Source: Lentzea tibetensis (lineage in GTDB: Bacteria > Actinomycetota > Actinomycetes > Mycobacteriales > Pseudonocardiaceae). Taken from it: a stretch of DNA of 64,000 nucleotides. The DNA lies in the NCBI RefSeq assembly GCF_007845675.1, contig NZ_VOBR01000028.1, positions 1-64,000 on the forward strand. The letters run 5' to 3'. A program made the position numbers and the translations under genes. Positions within the stretch are counted from its first letter, which is position 1, and every line of letters begins with the position of its first letter. Positions 24,217-32,713 of this stretch are shown here, piece after piece. The notes under the pieces are model-generated. The model had not been told where the DNA came from, ran no database searches, and was given only the letters and a program-made list of their open reading frames with translations.

Positions 24217-25374
24217 GTGCGTGCTGGCAGATGGTTGACCGCGGTTGCGGCGGTCGCAGTGGTGATCTCGGGATCTGCGAGCCAGAGTTCCGCGGAGTCC
24301 GGTCCGTCGCCCGCGTGGCGCCTGGCGACGCTGCCCGACAACAAGCCGACGAGCAACCTGTGGGACGTGGCGGCCGCCGACGCCACCCACGCCTGGGCGG
24401 TGGGTTTCGACGGGTACCACCCGTCCGACCAGTACAACACCGGCGTGCCGATGATCCTGCGGTGGAACGGTGCCGAGTGGTCCCGCGCCGAAGTCCCGCC
24501 CGTGCCGTGGAAGGGATCGTGGCGGCACGTGGCGGCCGGATCGGCGACCGACGTCTGGGTGCTGGGCGGGCCGATGTCCCACGGCATCGACGACAGCGTC
24601 ACCGTCGTGCTGCACCACGACGGGAACACCTGGAGCGAGGTGCCGTTCCCGGCAGGCTCCACACCGAGCGCGTTGTCGATCACCGACATGTCCGTTGTGG
24701 ACGGTCACGTGTGGCTCGTCGGCCGCCGCGGCAGCACGCCGGTCACCATCGAGTGGACCGGCGCGGCCTGGGTGGAGCACCAGCCCCCGGCCGACTGCGT
24801 GCGGGGCAGCTGGCCGAGGTTCTGCACCATGGCCGGGATCAAGGCGTTCGCCGCCGACGACGTCTGGGCGGTGGGCAACGGCTTCTGGACCGGCTTCCAA
24901 GGACCGCTGCTGTACCACTGGAACGGCTCCGCGTGGCGAACCGTCGACATCGGCCTCAACGGGAAAATGCTCACCCTGCAGGCGATCGACGGCAGTTCGT
25001 CCAAGAACGTCTGGGCTGTCGGTGACACTCTCAACCAGGGCGGAGGCACCCTCGCCGTGCACGGCGACGGCACCACCTGGCAGGTGGTCAGCGGCATTCC
25101 TCGCAAGGCCACGCCCGGCGTCGCGGTCGGCGCGGCCGGAGCACCGTGGGTGATCGGGAACAACACGACGGGACGCACCACCCTCATCACCCACACCTCG
25201 GGTGCGTGGACCGAAACCCCGGCACCCACTCCCGCGGTCCCCGTCGGCCCGGCCTTCAACGCCATCACCGCGGTTCCGGGCACCGACCGCTTCATCGCGG
25301 TGGGATCGGCCGACCTGCCGGGCACCAGCCCGCTCCGGGTGCAGGCGGTCGTCATCGAGTACGCCCCGGCTTAG
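24217..25374 (+). CDS. Secreted beta-propeller protein
   Basis: A 385-residue protein from GTG 24217 (GGGGGAG upstream) with a signal peptide VRAGRWLTAVAAVAVVISG and cleavage near SAES. The mature part repeats the unit DVWAVG/HAWAVG...W(D/N)G..W, for example LWDVAAADATHAWAVGF, AAGSATDVWVLGG and VWAVGNGFW. This is a propeller type common in actinomycete exoproteins. It probably binds a ligand outside the cell; no catalytic residues are evident. It converges on a small secreted protein across a hairpin. Confidence 0.75.
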   Translation: MRAGRWLTAVAAVAVVISGSASQSSAESGPSPAWRLATLPDNKPTSNLWDVAAADATHAWAVGFDGYHPSDQYNTGVPMILRWNGAEWSRAEVPPVPWKGSWRHVAAGSATDVWVLGGPMSHGIDDSVTVVLHHDGNTWSEVPFPAGSTPSALSITDMSVVDGHVWLVGRRGSTPVTIEWTGAAWVEHQPPADCVRGSWPRFCTMAGIKAFAADDVWAVGNGFWTGFQGPLLYHWNGSAWRTVDIGLNGKMLTLQAIDGSSSKNVWAVGDTLNQGGGTLAVHGDGTTWQVVSGIPRKATPGVAVGAAGAPWVIGNNTTGRTTLITHTSGAWTETPAPTPAVPVGPAFNAITAVPGTDRFIAVGSADLPGTSPLRVQAVVIEYAPA

Positions 25375-25380
25375 CGGTGC

Positions 25381-25415
25381 ACCGCCTCCGCGACCCCCTG
25401 GATCGCGGAGGCGGT
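25381..25415. terminator. Bidirectional hairpin terminator
   Basis: ACCGCCTCCGCGA pairs with TCGCGGAGGCGGT (13 bp, 9-nt loop) between the convergent genes ending at 25374 and 25422. Confidence 0.8.
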
Positions 25416-25421
25416 CCGCCG

Positions 25422-25898
25422 CTACTTGCCGACCTGGACGAGCACGGTGCACCAGATCTCGTTGCCGTCGCCGATCCCGCAGTCGGCGATCTCGCCGTCG
25501 CGGATCTTCGTCCAGATGCCGGCCGTCCGCCAGTGCCAGGTGCCCACGCGCGTGAACCGCTCGTGGTAGCCGGAGTTGGCGAACGTGAACGCGTCGACGT
25601 CCACGCCGGTACCGTTGCCGCCCACCACGCCGTTGCCCATCGTCCGCTGGACGCACGGAGCGTGCCAGAAGTTGCTCCCCGTGCCCCCGTCCCGGTTCCA
25701 CACGTCGCAGAAGTGCGCTCCGCTGCCGAGGCTCGTCGTGAAGTGCTCCGTTCGGCCGGTCCGGTTCTTCACAGCACCGCAGAAGCGGCCGGTGCAGTTG
25801 CCCGCGTTGGCGGCGGGCGCCTCGACGACCGCGATGCCGGTCGCCACCAGTAGTGCGGTGCCGATCGTCGCGGCCGCACGGCCAAGGCGTTTCCTCAT
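25422..25898 (-). CDS. Small secreted cysteine-rich protein
   Basis: A protein of about 158 residues. I prefer ATG 25898, because GAGGGG lies 9 nt upstream; ATG 25907 abuts that sequence. The signal peptide MRKRLGRAAATIGTALLVATG is cleaved near AANAGN. The mature protein has six cysteines (CTGRFCGAV, HFCDVW, APCVQRTM, ADCGIGD, IWCTVLV) that could form three disulfides. It is also rich in Gly and Trp. I do not recognise a family; the size and cysteine pattern suit a compact extracellular binding or inhibitory protein. Confidence 0.7.
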   Translation of the reverse strand: MRKRLGRAAATIGTALLVATGIAVVEAPAANAGNCTGRFCGAVKNRTGRTEHFTTSLGSGAHFCDVWNRDGGTGSNFWHAPCVQRTMGNGVVGGNGTGVDVDAFTFANSGYHERFTRVGTWHWRTAGIWTKIRDGEIADCGIGDGNEIWCTVLVQVGK

Positions 25899-26145
25899 GC
25901 TGCGCATCCCCTCGATGGTGTCGACTCCGGACGCAGATCATGCGTCCGGATGCAGGCCGCGAAGCACCTCGTGATGCCCCCAGTCGGCGGCCTGCGCGGG
26001 CTAGCCTCAGCCGGTTCCCCAAGTGGGTCAAGGTAATCAGCCGTTTCTGGGACGATGGGACGCGGACCTGCCCCTGAGCTGGACGTTCACCGGCCGCTGG
26101 GACGAGTCCGTTCGTGTAGACGATGCCCGACCGGGAGGACGCATC

Positions 26146-27726
26146 GTGGCGCCCACAGGTGACCGCGCTCGGTTCAGCGACTGCCTCGACACCCTGAAGC
26201 GGCGAAGTGGCCTGAGCTACCAGGCGTTGGCGGCCAAGACGCACATCAGCCGATCGTCGGTTCATCGGTTCTGCAGCGGGTTGGCGGTGCCGCAGGAGTT
26301 CGGGACCGTCGAGGCGATCGCACTGGCGTGCGGCGCCACCCGCGCGGAGATCGACACCCTGTACCGCCTCTGGTGCCGGGCACTCGATCCCGAGGTGCCG
26401 TGCGAAACCCCGCCGCCGCCGACGACGGTGCCGCCCGCGCGCCGGCCGGTTCGGTGGGTGGCGATCAGCGCCGGGGTCGTGCTGGTCGCCGCGCTCCTGG
26501 TCGTCCTGCGCGGTGGCAGTCCGCCCGAACAGGCCGCCGCACGGGTCGCGGGCGCGTGGTCGCAGGCGCCGCTGGCCGTACCGCCGAGCTTCTTCGGGGT
26601 CACCGTCGGCAACTCGTCCGGCGCCATGCCGACGTTCCGGATCGGCGCGGCCCGGTTCTGGGACAGTCACACGAGGTGGGCCAACGTCGAACCCCGCCGC
26701 GGCGAGTTCGACTGGTCGGTGCTGGACCGCCTGGTCGCGGGCGCCGAGGCGCGCGGCATGCCCGTGCTCTACACCTTCGGCGGCACACCGGAGTGGGCGA
26801 GCCCCGCCGGTCCGCGCGCCGTGTACGACGACGGTTCCCGCACCACACCGCCGGACGACCTCGGCGACTGGGACGGGTACGTGCGCGCCGTCGCCGAGAG
26901 GTACCGCGGCCGCATCCAGGCCTACGAGCTCTGGGTCTTCGGCAACGACACCCGGTACTACAGCGGTGACGTGGAAACCCTCGCGGAGATGACCCGCCGC
27001 GCCAACCGGATCATCAAGGAGGTCTCGCGCGACGCGACCGTCGTGTGCCCCGGCATGGGGCGGCTGTGGCAGGAGGACGCGCGGGCCGTGCTCGAACGGT
27101 TCGCCGCGACGCGCGCGTACGACCACTGCGACGCGGCGGGAATCAAGCTGCACCAGAAGAAGGCGAGCGACCCGCCCGAGTCGATGCTCGAACTGACCGA
27201 CTTCGTCGAAAGCACGTTCCACCGCGCGGGAGTCCACCCACCGCTGTGGAGCACCGGCACGACGTACGAGCTGCCGCTGAACGATCCGCTCGATCCCGAC
27301 ATCGGCGCGGACTACGCCGTGCGCTTCTACCTGGTGGGCCTCTACGCCCGCATCGCGCGGATGTACTTCTACAACTGGGGCGGCACGAAACTACCGGTCG
27401 TGCTGCAACCCGTCGGCGGTGATCCGACCCGCGCCGCACTCCAGGTCGAGGAGCTGCAACGCTGGCTGAACCGCGCGGCCATCGAGTCGTGCGCGCAGGG
27501 CACGCCCGCGGGCCTGCCGTCCGGCGTCTACCAGTGCCGGTTCCGTTCCGGTGACGGCAAACCGCTCGCGGTGCTGTGGACCGATCACGGCACGGCGAGC
27601 ATGCCGACACCACCCGCCGCGGTGGACGTCCGCCGCCTCGACGGCTCGAGCACACCGGCCGACGCGGCGTCCGACCTGACCATCACGACCCGCCCGATCC
27701 TGGTCACGTTCCGCCAGACAGATTAG
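26146..27726 (+). CDS. Membrane-anchored HTH regulator with an extracellular glycoside-hydrolase-like domain
   Basis: A 526-residue protein from GTG 26146 (GGGAGG upstream). Residues 10-65 form an XRE-type helix-turn-helix (LDTLKRRSGLSYQALA, then ISRSSVHRFCSGLAVP). A Pro-rich linker (about 86-100) and one TM helix (about 104-122, WVAISAGVVLVAALLVV) follow. The C-terminal 390 residues resemble a clan GH-A barrel of GH39 type. The expected acid/base motif WNEP reads ELWVFGND (261-268), and the nucleophile region reads LWSTGTTY (367-374), so both catalytic glutamates look lost. The likely role is a one-piece transmembrane sensor: sugar-binding dead enzyme outside, DNA binding inside. Confidence 0.75.
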   Translation: MAPTGDRARFSDCLDTLKRRSGLSYQALAAKTHISRSSVHRFCSGLAVPQEFGTVEAIALACGATRAEIDTLYRLWCRALDPEVPCETPPPPTTVPPARRPVRWVAISAGVVLVAALLVVLRGGSPPEQAAARVAGAWSQAPLAVPPSFFGVTVGNSSGAMPTFRIGAARFWDSHTRWANVEPRRGEFDWSVLDRLVAGAEARGMPVLYTFGGTPEWASPAGPRAVYDDGSRTTPPDDLGDWDGYVRAVAERYRGRIQAYELWVFGNDTRYYSGDVETLAEMTRRANRIIKEVSRDATVVCPGMGRLWQEDARAVLERFAATRAYDHCDAAGIKLHQKKASDPPESMLELTDFVESTFHRAGVHPPLWSTGTTYELPLNDPLDPDIGADYAVRFYLVGLYARIARMYFYNWGGTKLPVVLQPVGGDPTRAALQVEELQRWLNRAAIESCAQGTPAGLPSGVYQCRFRSGDGKPLAVLWTDHGTASMPTPPAAVDVRRLDGSSTPADAASDLTITTRPILVTFRQTD

Positions 27727-27741
27727 GCCAGCCTTACCTAA
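27723..27741 (+). promoter_or_regulatory. Iron box (DtxR/IdeR/DmdR operator)
   Basis: TTAGGCCAGCCTTACCTAA is a 19-bp match to the actinobacterial iron box consensus TTAGGTTAGGCTAACCTAA. It begins inside the TAG stop of the preceding gene and ends 16 bp before the siderophore-interacting protein start. It predicts repression of the reductase gene by an iron-loaded DtxR-family protein. Confidence 0.88.
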
Positions 27742-27757
27742 TGTGTACGCTGCACCC

Positions 27758-28591
27758 GTGCCCCACTACTCAGCTCTGGAACGGTTGCAGGTCAAGGTCG
27801 TCACCAAGGCGGCGTCACTGGTGATGGCGGGCGCGAACACCCGCGCGGTGTACGACCAGTTCGAGATGACCGTCACCGCGGTCGCCGACCTGAGCGCCCA
27901 CCTGCGCCGCGTGACGTTCCAGGCGCCCGAGTTCGCGGGCTTCGGGCTCACCGGCCCGGACGAGTGCTTCGGCATGCTCATGCCACCGCCCGGTGCCGCG
28001 CTGACCATGCCCGGTGAGGACCGCATCAACGTGCGTGCGGCGATCCGCGCCATGCCGTCCGAGCAACAGCCGGACGTGCGGTGGTACACGGTTCGCGCCC
28101 ACCGGCCGGAAGCCGCGGAGATCGACGTCGACTTCGTGCTGCACGGCGACGCGGGCCCCGGCACGCGATGGGCGAGCAACGCGGCCGCCGGTGATCGCGT
28201 CGGCTTCCGGGCGGGCACCTCCGGCTACCGCGCACCCGACGGCGGCCGGGTCCTGCTCGCCGCCGACGAGACCGCGCTGCCCGCGCTGGGCGCGATCCTC
28301 GAGCAGCAGCCGGAACAGCGGCGGCACGTGTTCGCGGAAGTGCCGGACGAGTCGTACCGGGTCCCGCTCGACGCCGACGTGACCTGGACGTTCCGCGGCA
28401 CGAACGTCCCCGGTGCCGCGCTGACAGCCGCGATCCAGGGCGCAAACCTGTCCACTGTGGACTACGCATGGGTGTGCGGTGAGTCGGGACTCGCCACCGG
28501 CGTCCGGCGGCACCTGGTGAAGGATCGCGGGATCGACCGCAGGGCAGTGATGTTCAGCGGCTACTGGAAGGTCGGCTCCGCGCGGGTCTAG
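27758..28591 (+). CDS. Siderophore-interacting protein (FAD-dependent ferric-siderophore reductase)
   Basis: A 277-residue SIP/ViuB-family flavoprotein, started at GTG 27758 (GTG 27743 also in frame; neither has a strong ribosome site). The FAD-binding domain shows LSAHLRRVTFQAPEF, WYTVRAHRPEAAEIDVDFV and GDAGPGTRWASNAAAGDRV. The NAD(P)H part ends with VWVCGE-type residues (YAWVCGESGLATGVRRHLV) and the family's C terminus FSGYWKVG. It reduces ferric siderophores in the cytosol to release iron. The iron box directly upstream fits this. Confidence 0.92.
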   Translation: MPHYSALERLQVKVVTKAASLVMAGANTRAVYDQFEMTVTAVADLSAHLRRVTFQAPEFAGFGLTGPDECFGMLMPPPGAALTMPGEDRINVRAAIRAMPSEQQPDVRWYTVRAHRPEAAEIDVDFVLHGDAGPGTRWASNAAAGDRVGFRAGTSGYRAPDGGRVLLAADETALPALGAILEQQPEQRRHVFAEVPDESYRVPLDADVTWTFRGTNVPGAALTAAIQGANLSTVDYAWVCGESGLATGVRRHLVKDRGIDRRAVMFSGYWKVGSARV

Positions 28592-28752
28592 TGGCGCGGC
28601 TCGAACGTTGCCGTGCGAATTCGCGGTCAGACGGGCGCATCGTGGTGCCGCCCCCGCGTCCTCGTACTGGTTGTCCGTGGGCCGGGGGGCGGTGCCGCGA
28701 GGCGCCCTGCTGAGCGTGAATTCACCGCCAACGTTTCGGGTCGCGCCACTAG
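28588..28752. repeat. 165-bp imperfect palindrome filling a convergent intergenic gap
   Basis: The whole gap between two convergent genes is a long inverted repeat. It opens CTAGTGGCGCG and closes CGCGCCACTAG. The arms (28588-28655 and 28685-28752) stay about 80% complementary through AACGTTG, GAATTC, TCAG, GGGCGC and CCGCCCCC blocks, around a loop of roughly 29 nt. The first CTAG includes the SIP stop codon and the last ends one base before the tautomerase stop. It could be a large bidirectional terminator or a foldback (MITE-like) insertion with CTAG ends. Confidence 0.75.
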
Positions 28753-28753
28753 C

Positions 28754-29185
28754 TCACGCGCCCGCCGCGTCCCGCTTGGCGATCGCGGCCAGGTCGGCGA
28801 CCCGGACGATCCTGCCCGCCGCACCCCACGTTCCCTCGGGCTGCTCGCGGAAGAGCACCCACACGCGGGCCACGTCCTGCGCGGGCAGCCCGGCCGCCTC
28901 CAGCACGATGCCGGTCGCCTCCTGGACGAGGCCGGCCTTGCGCTCGTCGGACAACGCGCCCTCCGGCACGGTCACGTTCACCCGGAACCGCGGCGCGTCG
29001 TCCTCCAGGGTCGTCTGCGCACCCGCGGGCAGCTCGTGCAGGTAGGTCCACGCGTTGGCGCGGAAGAACTCGGAATCGGGCGCACCCTCCCAGCGCAGCA
29101 GCGCGGAGGCGAGGTCGCGCTGGATCGTCTTGCGACCGGCGGGCGTGAGTGCGTCGACGGGCGCGGTCAACTCGATCATCGGCAT
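28754..29185 (-). CDS. Tautomerase-family protein
   Basis: A 143-residue protein from ATG 29185. It has the short tautomerase-like start MPMIELTAP with a proline after the initiator Met. Two repeats of the beta-alpha-beta tautomerase unit follow (LTPAGRKTIQRDLASALL and LSDERKAGLVQEATGIVL). A WVLFREQPEGTWGAAG segment is typical of 4-oxalocrotonate tautomerase relatives. Such enzymes use the N-terminal proline as a base. It is divergent from a TetR gene, and two matching operators lie between them, so it is probably the target of that repressor. Confidence 0.78.
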   Translation of the reverse strand: MPMIELTAPVDALTPAGRKTIQRDLASALLRWEGAPDSEFFRANAWTYLHELPAGAQTTLEDDAPRFRVNVTVPEGALSDERKAGLVQEATGIVLEAAGLPAQDVARVWVLFREQPEGTWGAAGRIVRVADLAAIAKRDAAGA

Positions 29186-29203
29186 GGCTGGTGGCTCCCT
29201 GAG

Positions 29204-29221
29204 TTATGACGACTGTTATAA
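29204..29221. promoter_or_regulatory. TetR operator 1
   Basis: TTATGACGACTGTTATAA, an imperfect dyad, shares TATGACGA..GTTATA with the second site at 29238. It overlaps a perfect 12-bp palindrome CTGTTATAACAG (29213-29224). It lies just upstream of the tautomerase start. Confidence 0.65.
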
Positions 29222-29237
29222 CAGCCCGTACGCTACT

Positions 29238-29255
29238 CTATGACGAGCGTTATAG
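29238..29255. promoter_or_regulatory. TetR operator 2
   Basis: CTATGACGAGCGTTATAG repeats the dyad of operator 1 with 34-bp centre spacing, 17 bp before the TetR start. The TAT/ATA words also resemble promoter -10 elements, so binding would block both promoters. Confidence 0.65.
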
Positions 29256-29271
29256 ACAACCGAGGACATCC

Positions 29272-29832
29272 ATGAACCCGAAGTCCCGCGAGCAGCTCGT
29301 CACCGGAGCGGCCGACATGATCCGCCGCAGGGGCCTCAACGCCACGAGCATCCGCGACGTCGCCAAGCACGCGCAGGCGCCGCTGGGCTCGACCTACCAC
29401 TACTTCCCCGGCGGCAAGCAGCAGCTCGCCACCGAGGCGGTGCGCTGGGCGAGCGACACGGTCGCCGACATCCTGCGCGCGAAGCTCGTCGCGGGCCCGG
29501 TCGACGGCCTGCGGGCGTTCCTGACGCTCTGGCGCAGCATCATCACCGACAACGACTTCTCGGCGGGGTGCCCGGTGGTCGCGGTGTCGATCGAGTCGGA
29601 CAGCACGGCGCTCGCCGCGGCGGCCGACGCGTTCAGCACCTGGGAGTCGATGCTCGCGGACTCGCTGCGCGACCACGGCGCCGATGCCCCGGAACAGCTC
29701 GCCACGTTGATCGTCGCGGCCGTCGAGGGTGCCGTCATCCTCTGCCGCGCCCAGCGCAGCGCGCTCCCCCTCGACCACGTCGCGGCCCAGCTCGAGCAAC
29801 TGGTCGCCACGGCGATGCGGCAGCACGCCTGA
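29272..29832 (+). CDS. TetR-family transcriptional repressor
   Basis: A 186-residue protein from ATG 29272 (GAGGA upstream). The TetR DNA-binding domain is clear: REQLVTGAADMIRRRGLNATSIRDVAKHAQAPLGSTYHYFPGGKQQL. The C-terminal ligand domain resembles the LmrA/YxaF type (LTLWRSIITDNDFSAGCPVVA, then ALEGAVILCRAQRS-like residues). It likely represses itself and the divergent tautomerase gene through the two operators at 29204 and 29238. Confidence 0.92.
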   Translation: MNPKSREQLVTGAADMIRRRGLNATSIRDVAKHAQAPLGSTYHYFPGGKQQLATEAVRWASDTVADILRAKLVAGPVDGLRAFLTLWRSIITDNDFSAGCPVVAVSIESDSTALAAAADAFSTWESMLADSLRDHGADAPEQLATLIVAAVEGAVILCRAQRSALPLDHVAAQLEQLVATAMRQHA

Positions 29833-29983
29833 CCCACCGGCACCGGTGGCTGATCGGCTGTGTGAACGAAAGTCGCACAGTGGCCGATCGGCCACACTTC
29901 GCCGCGCACACCGTCCGTTCGCGGCGCTGCTCCCTATGGTCCGAATGGTGAGGTCGCCCCCGAGCCTCACGCGGAGGGGATCA

Positions 29984-31414
29984 ATGGGCAGCGGCTGGGA
30001 CCGGCGCGACGATCACGCCGTGGACGATCTGGTGACCCGTGTGGCGGGTGACCCGTTCGGTCAGGTGTCGCCTTCGGTGTACGAGACCGCGCGGCTGGTG
30101 GCGCTCGCACCGTGGCTCGAAGGACATGCCACACGGGTGCGGTTCCTGGTCTCCGCGCAGAACCCGGACGGCACCTGGGGCGCACCCGACGGCTACGGCC
30201 TCGTTCCCACGCTCAGCGCCACCGAGGCGCTGCTCGACCTCGAACCGCGGGTCGCCGAACGCGGTCTCGCCGCACTGCACAGGTCCACCCCGGTGCCCGA
30301 CACCATCGCGCACGAGCTGATCATCCCGTGGCTCGTCGGCGAGCTGAACGCCCGGATCGGGTCGCGACTGCACTGCCCCGTCGACGATCGCGTGCACACG
30401 ATCCTGCGCGACATGGTCCGAAGTGGACGGTCCATCCCGGAGAAGGTGTGGCACTCGCTGGAGGCGTTCGGGGCCGATGCCCGCCGGGCCGCCTCGGTCA
30501 CGCCGAGCGGTGGTCTCGTGTGCGGCTCCCCCGCCGCCACCGCCGCCTGGCTGGGCGAACCCGGCGGCCACGAGGTGCTGCACCAGCTGCAGAAGCGCAA
30601 CGGCGGGCCCGTTCCCGGCGTCGCGCCCATCACCGTCTTCGAACCCGCCTGGGTCGCCGTGATGCTGGCGGACGCGGGCATGGCGGACCGGGTGCCCGCG
30701 AGCCTGGTCGCGGCCGTGCGGCGCGGGTTCACCGCGCACGGCGCGCCCGCGGGTCCCGGCCTGCCCGCCGACTCCGACGACACAGCGGCCGCGCTGTCGG
30801 CGCTGGCCCGCCTCGGGCAGCCCGGTGATCCGTCGGCGCTGTGGAACTACGAGCAGGACGACTACTTCGTGTGCTTCCCGCAGGAACTGACGCCGTCGAT
30901 CAGCACGAACGCGCACATCCTCGACGCGCTGGGCGAGTACGCGCACGGGCAGCCCCGGTTCCACGCCGCCATCGACAAGATCACCCGGTACCTGGTCGCG
31001 ACGCAGGCGGCCGACGGCAGCTGGCTCGACAAGTGGCACGCCTCGCCGTACTACGCGACGACGTGCTGCGCGCAGGCGCTCGCGCGCGTCAGTGGTGCGG
31101 CCGCGCAGCCGATGGTGCGCCGCGCCGTCGACTGGGTGCTCGACACGCAACGCGACGACGGATCGTGGGGCCGGTGGACGGGCACGGTCGAGGAGACCGC
31201 GTACGCCGTGCAGCTGCTGCTCCTCTGCGGCGGGCCCGAGATGGCTGGCGCGGCGGAGCGGGCGGGCGAGTTCCTGCGCGAGACCGACGACGCGTTCCCG
31301 CCGCTGTGGCACGACAAGGACCTCTACACGCCGATCGACGTCGTGCGCGCGGCCCGGCTCGCCGCGCGGCGGCTCATCGCGACCAGTGCGCACCGCACGA
31401 GCATGGTCGGCTGA
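29984..31414 (+). CDS. Class II diterpene cyclase (copalyl diphosphate synthase-like)
   Basis: A 476-residue protein from ATG 29984 (GGAGGGG upstream). It has the class II terpene cyclase acid motif DxDD as DSDD at 263-266 (PADSDDTAAALSAL). QW/prenyltransferase-type repeats flank it (LVSAQNPDGTWGAPDGYG near the N terminus; YLVATQAADGSWLDKWH and VLDTQRDDGSWGRW near the C terminus). The length fits bacterial two-domain CPP-type cyclases; squalene-hopene cyclases are longer, with more QW motifs. Such enzymes protonate GGPP to a labdane- or halimane-type diphosphate. The stop overlaps the start of the first P450 gene. Confidence 0.88.
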   Translation: MGSGWDRRDDHAVDDLVTRVAGDPFGQVSPSVYETARLVALAPWLEGHATRVRFLVSAQNPDGTWGAPDGYGLVPTLSATEALLDLEPRVAERGLAALHRSTPVPDTIAHELIIPWLVGELNARIGSRLHCPVDDRVHTILRDMVRSGRSIPEKVWHSLEAFGADARRAASVTPSGGLVCGSPAATAAWLGEPGGHEVLHQLQKRNGGPVPGVAPITVFEPAWVAVMLADAGMADRVPASLVAAVRRGFTAHGAPAGPGLPADSDDTAAALSALARLGQPGDPSALWNYEQDDYFVCFPQELTPSISTNAHILDALGEYAHGQPRFHAAIDKITRYLVATQAADGSWLDKWHASPYYATTCCAQALARVSGAAAQPMVRRAVDWVLDTQRDDGSWGRWTGTVEETAYAVQLLLLCGGPEMAGAAERAGEFLRETDDAFPPLWHDKDLYTPIDVVRAARLAARRLIATSAHRTSMVG

Positions 31415-32673
31415 TGGTCAGCGCGGCACTGCGGTTCAAGCTCGACACGCTGCCGTTCCTCGACGCGCAGGACGCCAACACCGACAAGCTGGTCGAGCTG
31501 CGGAGCAAGCCCAGCAGGCAGCTCCTGGTGTGGCAGCCGGACGCGGTCGCCGACATCTTCCGGTCGGAGCACGCGATGCGGCTCGACGGGTCCGAGACTC
31601 TCGGGCCGCTGGGCGGGCGTCACTCGCTGCTCTTCGCCAACGGGGAACGCCACACCAGCTACCGCCGGGTGATCGGCGCGCGGCTGCGCGGCAAGCAGCT
31701 CGCGACGCAGCACGAGACGATCCGGGAGGTCACGGCCGAGGCGGTCGACGCGCTGCGGCCCGGCTCGGTGATCGACCTGCCGAGCTGGACCAGGGCGCTC
31801 ACGCTGCGGATCGTCTCGCGGATCCTGTTCGGGCACACCGACTCCGCGTTCCTGGGCGCGTTCACGGAGTGGCTCGACGCCGCTCTCGGCACGCGGCGCA
31901 GGACCATGGTCTACCGCTACCTGCGGCCGCCCGGCGCGGTGCCGTCGCCGTGGCGGACGTTCCAGCAGCGGCGGGAAGCGTTGTGCCAGGCCGTTCTGCG
32001 TGACGCCCGGCACCCAGAGGACGGCTCGTTGCTCGCCGAGCTGAGCCGGCCGGAGGCGCCGCTGGGACGGCTCACCGACGCCGAGCTGACCGACCAGGTG
32101 CTGTCGCTGCTGTTCGCGGGCCACGAGACCACGGCGTCCGCGATCACCTCGGCGCTGTACTGGCTCGGCCGCGACGACTGCCTCACCGCCAAGATCCGGG
32201 CGGAGGTGGGCGACGGCGACGCGTCCGACGCCGACGAGGTGCCGTTGCTGGAGGCCACCTGCCGCGAGGTGCTGCGCATCTCGCCACCCGCGATGGTCGC
32301 GGGCAACCGGGTGCTCACCGAGGACAGGGACCTGTTCGGCACGCGCCTCGCCGCAGGCACGCGGCTCACGCCGTGCATCTACTCGGCCCACCGCCAGCCC
32401 GACGTCTACCCCGACCCGCACCGGTTCGACCCCGGCAGGTTCCTCGGGCAACGCCACTCCGCGCAGAAGTACCTGCCGTTCGGCGGCGGCACCCGCCGGT
32501 GTCTCGGCGCCGACCTCGCGACGCTCGAGATGCGGATGATCGTGGCGGCCGTGCTGCGGGCCCGAGACGTGCGGGTGCTCGCGCCGGAGCAGGCCACGTT
32601 CGCCTTGCGGGGACAGGCGTTGTGCTTCGGCCCCAGTCTGCTCGCGTCCGTCGGAGGAGCACCATGCGGCTGA
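31414..32673 (+). CDS. Cytochrome P450 (diterpenoid oxidation)
   Basis: A 419-residue soluble P450 with the I-helix oxygen motif FAGHETTASAI, the ExxR pair EVLRIS, and the heme loop LPFGGGTRRCLGADLA with its cysteine. It starts inside the stop of the cyclase gene (ATG 31414), so it is translationally coupled. An unusually short N terminus (VSAALRFKLDTLPFLDAQD) gives a compact enzyme. It probably hydroxylates or further oxidises the diterpene scaffold formed by the cyclase and a second synthase. Redox partners are not encoded nearby. Confidence 0.92.
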   Translation: MVSAALRFKLDTLPFLDAQDANTDKLVELRSKPSRQLLVWQPDAVADIFRSEHAMRLDGSETLGPLGGRHSLLFANGERHTSYRRVIGARLRGKQLATQHETIREVTAEAVDALRPGSVIDLPSWTRALTLRIVSRILFGHTDSAFLGAFTEWLDAALGTRRRTMVYRYLRPPGAVPSPWRTFQQRREALCQAVLRDARHPEDGSLLAELSRPEAPLGRLTDAELTDQVLSLLFAGHETTASAITSALYWLGRDDCLTAKIRAEVGDGDASDADEVPLLEATCREVLRISPPAMVAGNRVLTEDRDLFGTRLAAGTRLTPCIYSAHRQPDVYPDPHRFDPGRFLGQRHSAQKYLPFGGGTRRCLGADLATLEMRMIVAAVLRARDVRVLAPEQATFALRGQALCFGPSLLASVGGAPCG

Positions 32674-32713
32674 CCGCGGACTGTCCTGTCGGTGCGATAT
32701 GGGATGGTGACGA

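Noticed and set aside
24130-27237. A 1035-codon minus-strand frame
   Set aside because: It runs antisense across four unrelated genes and a terminator, so it is not a real gene.
29984-31414. Squalene-hopene cyclase
   Set aside because: Too short, with too few QW repeats; the GGPP-type synthase, MEP genes and P450s fit a diterpene cyclase better.
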